Assembly (NCBI RefSeq): GCF_900187065.1
Contig: NZ_LT906483.1
Location: 3,720,001-3,784,000 of the forward strand
DNA length: 64,000 nucleotides
Direction: 5' to 3'
Origin: Mycolicibacterium thermoresistibile
GTDB taxonomy: Bacteria; Actinomycetota; Actinomycetes; Mycobacteriales; Mycobacteriaceae
Shown in pieces: positions 1 to 7,216 of the stretch. The position numbers and the translations under genes were made by a program. Every line of letters begins with the position of its first letter. Positions within the stretch are counted from its first letter, which is position 1. The notes under the pieces were generated by a model. It was not told where the DNA came from and did no database searches. It saw only the letters and a program-made list of their open reading frames with translations.

Positions 1-196
1 CGCAACCGCCGTGGGCGAGATTGGCACCGAGATGCTGACAATGCGCATCCAGGACACTGACCGATCCGTCCGCCTTCCGGAAAGCCACAAGATCGCGACC
101 GAAATAATGCAGCGGTACGACCGCACGTTCGGTGATGTCGGCGCTCCAAGCGATTTGGAACCAGCCGGTCGGCGACATGCTCGGCAGCTCGGCCAT
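1..196 (-). CDS. Rieske [2Fe-2S] oxygenase, N-terminal part (cut by window edge)
   Basis: Reading the minus strand from an ATG at 196 gives an open frame of 65 codons that runs off the window. It starts MAELPSMSPTGWFQIAWS and contains DAHCQHLGANLAHGGC. This is the first half of the Rieske iron-sulfur signature (C-x-H ... C-x2-H), as found in the alpha subunits of ring-hydroxylating oxygenases and KshA-type steroid hydroxylases. A strong ribosome binding site (GGGAGGG) lies 4-5 bases before the ATG. The substrate cannot be told from this part. A P450 remnant lies nearby on the other strand, which fits an old catabolic region. Whether the full gene is intact lies outside the window. Confidence 0.8.
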   Translation of the reverse strand, partial: MAELPSMSPTGWFQIAWSADITERAVVPLHYFGRDLVAFRKADGSVSVLDAHCQHLGANLAHGGC

Positions 197-246
197 CAAG
201 CCCTCCCTTATTCGATGCTGTCCGGCGGAGACACACTATCTGATTT

Positions 247-262
247 TTGACAAAATCGTCAA
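247..262. promoter_or_regulatory. Inverted repeat upstream of the Rieske gene, possible operator
   Basis: TTGAC at 247-251 and GTCAA at 258-262 form perfect 5-bp arms around a 6-bp AT-rich spacer, about 50 bases upstream of the Rieske oxygenase start at 196. The position and symmetry fit a regulator site or a promoter element (TTGAC is also a -35-like hexamer start). No regulator is assigned. Confidence 0.3.
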
Positions 263-540
263 GACTCCTGAACAACCTATCACTGCCCTCACCGATGAGC
301 AGGACACGCGCGCGGCGGGCGATCCGACATGCACGGGTTGACGATCGGCGACATCGCCCGGGCGACGTCTACAGTTGCGGCAGGACCGGGTACTGCGTCT
401 GGACGGCCTCCTCCCGCGTGTGTTTCAGCATGTCGGACTACCGGTACGCCGTCGATTTTCCCAGCGTCACCCACACCTCGATGTGGTGTTGGTCCCGACC
501 AGTCCGAGCACGACCGTCTGATTCAGTGATACCGATCCCG
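263..540. other. Non-coding or decayed stretch
   Basis: No convincing gene is present. The forward strand near 329-370 reads MHGLTIGDIARATSTVAA, which resembles the helix-turn-helix start of a TetR-type regulator, but no full domain follows. Stop codons break all frames that look protein-like. It is most likely decayed coding DNA upstream of the P450 remnant. Confidence 0.3.
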
Positions 541-940
541 CAGACCTGTAGGAGTTCCTTCGGCACTTCGCTCCCCTACAGGCTCTGGCGCGCGCCGTCG
601 CCAAGCGGGTCTCGGTATGCGGCGTGGAATTGCAGCCGAATGACCGACTGATCGCTCCGGAGTTGTGGCTTCGGCCAATCAGGACGAGTCTGTTCGATCA
701 CTCCCGAACGAGCACAAGACATTCGGCATCGGAATTGCCGGCACCTCGGCTCCCACATGGCCCGGATCGAGTCAACAACGGTGGTTAGTCGAGTGCTTGC
801 GCAAATGGCTCCTTTTCGCATTGACCATGACGCCGACCGGGTCGTTACCCCAGCATCGGGATCCTCAACGGGCGGATCAACGCTCCCGCGCAATCACACC
901 AGGCAAACGGTTGAGCGACGAGACATTGCCTGGCGGGTAA
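541..940 (+). pseudogene. Cytochrome P450 remnant (C-terminal third, frameshifted)
   Basis: Pieces in different frames together spell the C-terminal part of a bacterial P450. The K-helix region EFLRHFAPLQALARAV starts at 552 and has the ExxR motif. GVELQPNDRLIAP follows, then PNEHKTFGIGI near 704-736. After a 1-base loss at 737-738 comes RHLGSHMARIE (739-771), then APFRIDHDADRV. Two further frame changes lead to YPSIGILNGRINAP and finally TPGKRLSDETLPGG with a stop at 938-940. The heme-ligand position (FGxGxxRCxG) reads His instead of Cys. At least four frameshifts and the missing cysteine show it is dead. The N-terminal two thirds are absent or unrecognisable. Confidence 0.75.
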
Positions 941-1088
941 TGGAAAGTGCATAGCGGCACGCTATTTTGCAGTGAAGCTGCGTTCGATCATCGAAGGCAG
1001 CACCGCCCGTAAGAAAGAAACGGGCCGGTCAAGTCGACAGCCGTAAGAACCGGCCGCAACGGGAAGTCAACTCGCCGTACCGAACAGT
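941..1088. other. Intergenic remnant between the P450 fragment and the first IS
   Basis: No gene is seen. A short GC-rich inverted motif (GGGCCGGT ... ACCGGCC) lies near 1022-1060. The last bases before the IS end are CAGT. Confidence 0.3.
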
Positions 1089-1214
1089 CCTAGCCCGGAT
1101 TTTTCGTGGAATGTTGCCCTTGATGGCGTGTAGATAAGCGAAAGTGCCTGTCCTGTAAGGAATAATCGGACTTGTCTAAGGTTCGGATCGTTCCCACGGA
1201 AAGGCACCTCGCAG

Positions 1215-2639
1215 GTGAAGAATATCGCGGTCGCACCACGGGTGAAAGTCTCAGCCGACGGCCACGGCGTCGTGTCGCACGCCGGGATGGGCATGGTGCG
1301 TGAACTCGCCGACCGCACGGGCCTATCAACGCAGGTCACCGTAGCTTTGGCCGACACCTACCGGGGCCCGTGGGTTTACGCCCCCGGTGATGTCTTCGCT
1401 GATCTGGCCGCCGCGGTCGCCGACGGGGCGGACTGCGCCGACGGGGCGGACTGCATCGACGGGGTCGGCCAGCTGTGCGGCGATCGTGAGCATGTGTTCG
1501 GTGCCGCGGCGTCGACGACGACGATGTGGCGGCTGGTCGATGAGCGCATCGACGCCGCCCACCTGCCCGCGGTGCGGGCCGCGCGGGCCGCCGCGCGAGC
1601 GGCGGCCTGGGACGCCGGAGCGGCCCCCGCTGATCAGGACTGGTTGCACATCGACCTCGATGCGACCCTGGTCATCGATCACTCCGACAACAAAGCCGGC
1701 GCCACGCCGACCTGGAAGAAGACGTTCGGCCACCATCCGCTGCTGGCGTTTTTGGACCGCCCGGAGATCGCCGGTGGGGAAGCTCTGGGCGGGCTGTTGC
1801 GCACCGGCAACGCCGGTGCCAACACCGCCAGCGATCACATCATTGTCCTGGAGCAGGCCCTGGCCGCGCTGCCCCCAGCGTGGCAGCCCGACCCCGATCA
1901 ACCCGGCGACCCCGATAAGCCGAAGGTGTTGGTGCGCTGCGACACCGCCGGGGCCACCCATAAGTTCGCCGAGGCCTGCCGCACTGCCGGGGTGGGGTTC
2001 TCGTTCGGCTACCCCGTCGACGTTCGCGTCCAGGACGCCGTGGACACCCTCAACCTCGGTTCATGCTGGTATCCGGCCATCGACACCTGCGGCGGAATCC
2101 GCGACGGGGCCTGGGTCGCCGAGGCCACCGACCTGGTCAACCTCGAGAGCTGGCCGCCCGGCACCCGACTGATCCTGCGCAAGGAGCGCCCCCATCCGGG
2201 TGCACAGTTACGGTTCACCGACGCCGACGGGATGCGCGTCACCGCGTTCATCACCGACACACCCCACGGCGTGGTGCCCGGGCAAGTCGCCGGCCTGGAG
2301 CTACGTCATCGCCAGCACGCCCGCGTCGAAGACCGCATCCGCGAACTCAAAGCCACCGGCCTGCGCAACCTGCCGTGTCACTCGTTTTGGGCCAACGCCG
2401 CCTGGCTGGAAATCGTGCTGGCCGCCGCCGACCTGGTCACCTGGACCAGACTCATCGGCTTCCGCAACCAGCCCGGGCTGGCCCGCGCCGAGATCAACAC
2501 TTTCCGCTACCGCGTCCTGCACGTCGCCGCCCGCATCACCCGCGGCGCCCGCCAACTACGGCTACGCATCGACGCCACCTGGCGATGGGCCGCAGCGATC
2601 CTCACCGCCTGGCAACACCTGCGCACCGCCTTCGGATAA
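1215..2639 (+). CDS. IS1380-family transposase (element A)
   Basis: This 474-residue DDE transposase fills most of element A. Candidate catalytic acids are Asp in HIDLDATLVID (about residue 150), Asp in LVRCDTAGATHKF (about 240) and Glu in ARVEDRIRELKATGL (about 370), the usual order for the family. The GTG start at 1215 follows GCACCTCGCAG, with only a weak ribosome site. An 18-bp tandem duplication at 1419-1454 makes ADGADC occur twice near residue 70; the second element has this segment once. The frame is otherwise intact, so the element could be active. Confidence 0.85.
   Translation: MKNIAVAPRVKVSADGHGVVSHAGMGMVRELADRTGLSTQVTVALADTYRGPWVYAPGDVFADLAAAVADGADCADGADCIDGVGQLCGDREHVFGAAASTTTMWRLVDERIDAAHLPAVRAARAAARAAAWDAGAAPADQDWLHIDLDATLVIDHSDNKAGATPTWKKTFGHHPLLAFLDRPEIAGGEALGGLLRTGNAGANTASDHIIVLEQALAALPPAWQPDPDQPGDPDKPKVLVRCDTAGATHKFAEACRTAGVGFSFGYPVDVRVQDAVDTLNLGSCWYPAIDTCGGIRDGAWVAEATDLVNLESWPPGTRLILRKERPHPGAQLRFTDADGMRVTAFITDTPHGVVPGQVAGLELRHRQHARVEDRIRELKATGLRNLPCHSFWANAAWLEIVLAAADLVTWTRLIGFRNQPGLARAEINTFRYRVLHVAARITRGARQLRLRIDATWRWAAAILTAWQHLRTAFG
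1419..1454 (+). repeat. 18-bp tandem duplication inside transposase A
   Basis: Two perfect head-to-tail copies of GCCGACGGGGCGGACTGC (1419-1436 and 1437-1454) add six residues in frame. The related transposase of the second IS has only one ADC-type unit at the matching place. Confidence 0.7.
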
Positions 2640-2716
2640 CCGCCAGCCCCGCGGACCACCGATCACGAAAGAACCACAGGCCCTGGGAAAGCCCACGATG
2701 CAAAATCGAGGCTAGG

Positions 2717-3027
2717 AAGTCGTCGAGCACGTCCTCGAAGACCGCGTTGGCATCGCCGGCCACCATGTGGTGTGCGCCGGCGACCGAGGCAAACTCGGCG
2801 TGCGGCACTAACTCCATGAAGCGCACCGCGTCGTCGACGAAAAGCACATGGGATTCCCCTCCGCGCACCAACAGCGTCGGCAGACGCAGGCTGCTCGCCG
2901 AGGCGCCCAGGAGGGCGGGGTCGACGAGCTGATTGCGCTGCACCGCTTGGTCCATGAGAGACGCCAGCAACGCGGGGTCCCAGTGCCAGTACCACCGACC
3001 GTCTCGGATCCGTGGGTTCTTCTTTAG
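2717..3027 (-). pseudogene. Alpha/beta hydrolase, C-terminal fragment (between two IS elements)
   Basis: On the minus strand this stretch reads KNPRIRDGRWYWHWDPALL... and later VPHAEFASVAGAHHMVAGD with the catalytic His region, ending at VLDDF where element A begins. It lines up with residues from about 190 to the end of the intact paralog at 14543-15400. Its N-terminal half lies on the other side of element B at 4685-5230. Removing element B with one copy of the 5-bp target repeat restores the reading frame exactly (RGPK|KNPR). The last few codons and the stop were lost to element A. Confidence 0.85.
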
Positions 3028-4689
3028 CCTGAATCCACGGATGAATTAGCTGTTCATCGAGTGTCGGAATGAGGAAAGTGCCCTCTGAGCTGGGATGATT
3101 GATGTTCTCACGCATTAATCGGACCCGGCTCCGAAAAGGCACTTCCGGTGCAAGTTTCGCATAGATTTGCCGCGTAGTCTGCGGTGTTCGACGATGACAA
3201 CCTCGTGTCATGTGCCGGTCTGGTGCCGGTGATGGGTCAGGCTGAGCAGACCGGCCTGTCAGATCTGTTGGCGCAGCACGTGCACATCACCGAGACGAGG
3301 ATCAAGTCGGGGGCTGCCAACCTCGCTCCCAAATTGGCCACTGTGATCGCTGCGATGTGCGCGGGGGCGGACTGTATCGATGACGTCGACGTGCTACGCA
3401 GCGGCGGGATGAAGACCCTGTTCGACAACGTATACGCGCCCTCGACGATCGGAACCCTATTGCGGGAGTTCACCTTCGGTCATAACCGCCAGCTCGAATC
3501 GGTGCTGCGCCACCACTTGTCGGCATTGTGTGGACACGTCGATCTGCTTCCCGGCGCTGCCCAACGCGTGTTCGTCGACATCGATTCGCTGTTGGGTCCG
3601 GTCTACGGACACGCCAAACAGGGCGCCTCCTACGGGCACACCAAGATCGCCGGTAAACAGGTCCTGCGCAAGGGCCTGTCCCCGCTGGCGACCACGATCA
3701 GCACTGATACCGCTGCGCCGGTGATCGCCGGGATGCGACTGCAGGCGGGTAAGACCGGTTCGGGCAAGGGCGCGGGTCGGATGATCGCCCAGGCGATCGT
3801 CACCGCCCGCGCGGCCGGGGCGAGCGGGCAGATCCTGGTGCGCGGCGATTCGGTTTATGGCAGGCGCGCGGTAGTCAAAGCCTGCCGCCGTGCCGGCGCT
3901 CAATTCTCCCTGGTCTGGACCAAAAACACCGCGGTGCGCACAGCGATCGCGGCGATCGACGAGGACGCATGGATCCCGGTGCGCTACCCCGGAGCGGTGC
4001 AAGACCCCGACTCCGGCAAGTGGATCTCTGATGCCGAGGTCGCCGAAATCGGCTACACCGCCTTCGCGTCCACCAAAGACGCCATCACCGCACGACTGAT
4101 CGTGCGCAGGGTCAAAGACGCCCGCCACCGCGACGCATTGTTCCCGGTATGGCGGTGTCACCCGTTCTTGACCAACTCTGATGAGCCCACCGCCGACGCC
4201 GACATCACCAACCGCCACCGCGCCGTCGTCGAGACCACCTTCGCCGACCTGATCGACGGCCCGCTGGCACGCATGCCCTCAGGGCACTTCGGCGCGAACT
4301 CGGCCTGGATACTGTGCGCCGGGATCGCCCACAACCTGCTGCGCGGCGCGGCAACACTGGCCGGCGAGCCCCACATTGTCGCGCGCGGGGCCATGCGCCG
4401 CAAGATCGTCAACATTCCCGCCCGCCTGGCCCGCCCACAACGGCGACCCGTACTGCACCTGCCCAGCCACTGGCCCTGGGCTGACGCCTGGCTTCGACTG
4501 TGGCACAACCTCTTCAGAGAACGCCCACCACCACAGACCGTCCCTGCCTGACCACTCGCCGCAAGGCCCGACCGGAACAAACAAGAAAAGCTGGGCAGAC
4601 CAGCGACCCCTTCACGCCCAGATCCCAGCTAGTCAAGATCAAACAACAACCACCAAGCAATCAGGACTCATCCGTGGATTCAGGTTTAG
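3023..4689 (+). mobile_element. IS1380-family insertion sequence (element B) with target duplication
   Basis: The element proper spans 3028-4684. It is bounded by perfect 17-bp inverted repeats starting CCTGAATCCACGGATGA (3028-3044 and the complement of 4668-4684). The 5-bp target duplication TTTAG flanks it at 3023-3027 and 4685-4689; if the boundary is drawn one base out it can be read as 4 bp (TTTA), the more usual family value. The insertion splits the alpha/beta hydrolase gene. Perfect repeats and an intact duplication show this is a recent insertion. Confidence 0.92.
3184..4551 (+). CDS. IS1380-family transposase (element B), probably N-truncated
   Basis: The open frame codes for 455 residues. 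Candidate catalytic acids are Asp in VFVDIDSLLGPVYG (about 130), Asp in LVRGDSVYGRRAV (about 225) and Glu in AVVETTFADLIDG (about 350). A likely original start is the GTG at 3148, which gives VQVSHRFAA, then an amber TAG at 3175-3177, then SAVFDDDNL in the same frame. The element therefore carries a nonsense codon at position 10 of the apparent full-length protein. Translation may restart at GTG 3184. It is distinct from transposase A but shares the general layout and the LVSCAG/VVSHAG-type N-terminus. Confidence 0.85.
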   Translation: MFDDDNLVSCAGLVPVMGQAEQTGLSDLLAQHVHITETRIKSGAANLAPKLATVIAAMCAGADCIDDVDVLRSGGMKTLFDNVYAPSTIGTLLREFTFGHNRQLESVLRHHLSALCGHVDLLPGAAQRVFVDIDSLLGPVYGHAKQGASYGHTKIAGKQVLRKGLSPLATTISTDTAAPVIAGMRLQAGKTGSGKGAGRMIAQAIVTARAAGASGQILVRGDSVYGRRAVVKACRRAGAQFSLVWTKNTAVRTAIAAIDEDAWIPVRYPGAVQDPDSGKWISDAEVAEIGYTAFASTKDAITARLIVRRVKDARHRDALFPVWRCHPFLTNSDEPTADADITNRHRAVVETTFADLIDGPLARMPSGHFGANSAWILCAGIAHNLLRGAATLAGEPHIVARGAMRRKIVNIPARLARPQRRPVLHLPSHWPWADAWLRLWHNLFRERPPPQTVPA

Positions 4690-5230
4690 GCCCTCGAGTT
4701 TGCGTGGGGCGCGGCCGATGCGGGACGTAGGCCGCGACGGCGTCCGCGGCCTACTCCAGCGTGCCGAACCCGGTCTCCGCGTGCGACACCATGAAGTCGC
4801 GGATTCGGCTCGTCCCGGCCGGCTGCAGGAATGGTGACACGTCCACCAGAACCAGGCCGAGCGCACGGTCGGGTCTTAACCCGATCGCTGCCAGGGAGGC
4901 GTTGCCACCCAGCGAGGCACCGACGTACACCGGTGGGCGGCCGAGGAAGTCGGCGACGCATGTCACATCACCGGCAAACCGGTCGAGACCGTACCCGTCC
5001 GGTGACCAGCCGCTCTCCCCGTGACCGCGCAGGTCGACGGTAACGGCGTACCAGTCCTTCGCGCCCAGGTCGGCTGCGGTGGATCCCCACGAATGCCTGG
5101 TCTGGCCGCCACCGTGCAGTAGCACCACCGGCGGATCGGCCGGGTCACCGTAGGCGTCCGCGACCATCGTCACGTCGCCCGATGGAATCTTCAGCGTCTC
5201 ACGTTGTGCATTGGTGGCGTCGTTACTCAT
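4685..5230 (-). pseudogene. Alpha/beta hydrolase, N-terminal part (IS-interrupted, with nonsense codon)
   Basis: From ATG 5230 (MSNDATNAQRETLKIPSG) this minus-strand frame shows VVLLHGGGQTRHSW (oxyanion loop) and VGASLGGNAS, the nucleophile elbow with Ser. It reads GFGTLE and then meets TAG at 4751-4753, where the paralog at 14543 has Glu (GFETLEEAADAVAAY). Past the stop the frame still codes AADAVAAYVPHRPRP up to the IS at 4684. The gene therefore carries two independent lesions: a GAG-to-TAG change and the element B insertion. Its 3' part is at 2717-3027. Confidence 0.88.
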
Positions 5231-5267
5231 CCCCGCGTCCTCGATCCCATCGCCAGTGACGTCGTCG

Positions 5268-5328
5268 CCGAGTGTGAACCCAAGGCGAAAATCACGCGCT
5301 TGGATGCGCGCAATGCGTTCACACTCGG
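5268..5328. repeat. Long inverted repeat upstream of the broken hydrolase
   Basis: CCGAGTGTGAAC (5268-5279) is repeated as its perfect complement GTTCACACTCGG (5317-5328), 37 bases apart. The arms lie 38-98 bases upstream of the hydrolase start. They could form a stem-loop in the leader or be an intergenic repeat of the genome. No second copy was seen in this window. Confidence 0.6.
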
Positions 5329-5387
5329 CACTCATCGTGGCACGCGCTCAGTCGCTGGCGGGCAGCGACTTCGCTTGCTTGAGCGAA

Positions 5388-5503
5388 AGTGGCGTTCCGT
5401 CGATGCGCGACGACCCTGCCAGCGGCTCGCGCCACGGTCATGCCCATTCCGGGCTTGGTAACCAGTACTCGGCGCCACCCTCACCGACATAACGCTTACC
5501 CAT
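5388..5503 (-). pseudogene. Possible decayed small desulforedoxin-like metal-binding protein
   Basis: From an ATG at 5503 the minus strand reads MGKRYVGEGGAEY. After a frame change it continues LVTKPGMGMTVARAAG. This resembles short mycobacterial proteins of the type xKRYVCxxCGAEVLVTKPGxG, which bind a metal through CxxC. Here both cysteine positions read Gly and the frame is broken, so it would be non-functional. The identification rests on a short match and is tentative. Confidence 0.35.
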
Positions 5504-5621
5504 CGCACTGTCTCCGGCGAACGCCGAGTCCGAGGTCGGCGTTCGGCGCCTCGTTCCAACATGATTCATGGATGATTTATGGAACCCCGACAAGGGTTTG
5601 ATACCAGAAAGTAGTCGTAGT

Positions 5622-5677
5622 TGGTTTACTAGGTCAACCTACTCGCCCCACCGAGACCGCGCCGCACATGGTTTACT
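5622..5677 (+). promoter_or_regulatory. Candidate operator region of the FadR-type regulator
   Basis: A 12-bp palindrome TAGGTCAACCTA lies at 5630-5641. A 9-base direct repeat TGGTTTACT occurs at 5622-5630 and 5669-5677. Both lie 50-105 bases upstream of the GntR/FadR-family gene at 5728. GT-N-AC palindromes are typical of this regulator family, so autoregulation is plausible. Confidence 0.45.
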
Positions 5678-5727
5678 GAGTTGGATAGCTGACCGCCCCT
5701 GGTCAGCGAGTCGCTACTGGAGAAAGA

Positions 5728-6519
5728 GTGGCTGGAACCACACCGCCGTTGTCGCCGATGATCGGGCCGGGTTCGACACCCGGCGCGAGCGTCCGCTCCC
5801 CCAAGACGGCCGAACTCGTCGCCGGCACGCTGCGCCGGATGGTGGTTGACGGCACCCTCAAGGACGGGGACTTCCTGCCCAACGAAGCCGAGCTGATGGC
5901 GCATTTCGGGGTCAGCCGGCCCACCCTGCGCGAAGCGGTGCGGGTGTTGGAGTCCGAGCGGCTGGTCGAGGTGCGGCGCGGGTCGCGCACCGGCGCGCGG
6001 GTCCGGGTGCCGGGCCCGGAGATCGTGGCTCGCCCGGCCGCGCTGCTGCTGGAACTGTCCGGCGCGACGGTCGCCGACGTGATGGTGGCCCGCTCCGGCA
6101 CCGAACCGATGGCCGCGCGACTGCTGGCCGAATCCGGCAACACCGAAGCGTTCGACGAACTCGAGAAGATGCTCACCGAGCACATCCCGGCGGGCTACGA
6201 GTCCGGCCGACTGGCCGAGACCACCGGCGATTTCCATCTGCGGGTGGTGCAGCTGTCGGGCAACACCACACTGTCGATCATCGCCGGCATGCTGCATGAG
6301 ATCACGGTGCGCCACACCGAGGTCGCGCTGCGGGGTGAGCGGTCGTTGTCCAAGACCGACTACGACAAGTTGATCCGGTCCTACCGGCGGCTGTTGAAGC
6401 TGGTCCGCGCCGGAGACGGCGCGGCGGCCGAAGCGCACTGGCGCACCCACCTCGACACCGCCCGGCAGCTGATGCTGGAGGGGTTGGAGACCATCCGGGT
6501 CCGCGACATCATGGGCTGA
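5728..6519 (+). CDS. GntR-family transcriptional regulator, FadR/FCD type
   Basis: This 263-residue regulator has an N-terminal winged helix (about residues 20-90; LPNEAELMAHFGVSRPTLREAVRVLE is the classic GntR recognition region) and a C-terminal all-helical FCD ligand domain (about 105-240). The FCD domain holds acidic and histidine residues (DFHLRVV, RHTEVAL) that usually coordinate a metal for carboxylate ligands. The GTG start at 5728 follows GGAGAAAGA. It likely senses an organic or fatty acid and acts on its own promoter and nearby genes. The ligand is unknown. An NAD(P)-binding protein gene follows 28 bases downstream on the same strand and may be co-transcribed. Confidence 0.88.
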   Translation: MAGTTPPLSPMIGPGSTPGASVRSPKTAELVAGTLRRMVVDGTLKDGDFLPNEAELMAHFGVSRPTLREAVRVLESERLVEVRRGSRTGARVRVPGPEIVARPAALLLELSGATVADVMVARSGTEPMAARLLAESGNTEAFDELEKMLTEHIPAGYESGRLAETTGDFHLRVVQLSGNTTLSIIAGMLHEITVRHTEVALRGERSLSKTDYDKLIRSYRRLLKLVRAGDGAAAEAHWRTHLDTARQLMLEGLETIRVRDIMG

Positions 6520-6547
6520 GTCCGCCACCTGCGGCTACGGTGGAGAT

Positions 6548-7198
6548 ATGGCGCGCATCGTGATCATCGGAGGCCACGGTCAGGTGGCCATGCATTTGTC
6601 CAGAATCCTCAGCGAACGCGGTGACCAGGTGACGTCGGTCTTCCGCAACCCGAACCACGCGGAGGAGGTGATGGTCACCGGCGCGCAACCGTTGCGGGCC
6701 GACCTCGAACAGCTCGACACCGACACCCTCACCGAGGTGTTGTCCGGACACGACGCGGTGGTGTTCTCCGCCGGCGCGGGTGGCGGCAACCCGACGCGCA
6801 CCTATGCGGTGGACCGGGACGCCGCCATCCGTGTCATCGACGCGGCAGGGAAGGCCGGGGTATCCAGATTCATCATGGTGTCGTATTTCGGAGCGGGGCC
6901 GGATCACGGTGTGCCCGAGGACAGTTCGTTTTTCCCGTACGCCGAATCGAAGGCGGCCGCCGACGCGCACCTGCGGGCCAGCGAGCTCGATTGGACGATC
7001 CTGGGACCGGGCCGCCTCACTGAGGAGCCGGCCACCGGCAAGATCACCGTGGGGCCGGAGGCCGCCGACAGCGAGGTGCCACGCGAGGATGTCGCATTGG
7101 TCGCGGCGGCGTGTCTGGCCGACGATTCCACGGTGCGGCGCACCATCGAGTTCAACAAGGGCGACACCTCGATCGCCGAGGCGGTGCGCGCCCGCTGA
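6548..7198 (+). CDS. NAD(P)-binding atypical SDR (NmrA/YwnB-like)
   Basis: The 216-residue protein starts MARIVIIGGHGQVAMHLSRIL, an atypical Rossmann glycine motif (GGxGQVG type). It continues with the acidic/NADP-side region and FPYAESKAAADAHL, where the YxxxK-like pair of atypical SDRs is altered (Y...SK). Family members reduce or sense oxidised cofactors or act as flavin or biliverdin-type reductases. The substrate here is unknown. It lies directly behind the FadR-type regulator gene, which may control it. Confidence 0.8.
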   Translation: MARIVIIGGHGQVAMHLSRILSERGDQVTSVFRNPNHAEEVMVTGAQPLRADLEQLDTDTLTEVLSGHDAVVFSAGAGGGNPTRTYAVDRDAAIRVIDAAGKAGVSRFIMVSYFGAGPDHGVPEDSSFFPYAESKAAADAHLRASELDWTILGPGRLTEEPATGKITVGPEAADSEVPREDVALVAAACLADDSTVRRTIEFNKGDTSIAEAVRAR

Positions 7199-7216
7199 CT
7201 TTGCCTCCAGATCGCT

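Larger units (their letters stand above)
1089..2716 (+). mobile_element. IS1380-family insertion sequence (element A)
   Basis: The ends carry imperfect terminal inverted repeats. The left end starts CCTAGCCCGGATTTT (1089-1103). The complement of the right end starts CCTAGCCTCGATTTT (2716-2702), so 13 of 15 bases match. The length is about 1.63 kb with a single transposase gene, as usual for the family. The flanking four bases are CAGT and AAGT, not an exact target duplication. This suggests mutation or a rearrangement since insertion. The right end lies within the last codons of the broken alpha/beta hydrolase. Confidence 0.85.

Noticed and set aside
329..400. TetR-like helix-turn-helix fragment
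   Set aside because: Only about 12 residues resemble the motif, with no continuing domain; too short to call a gene.
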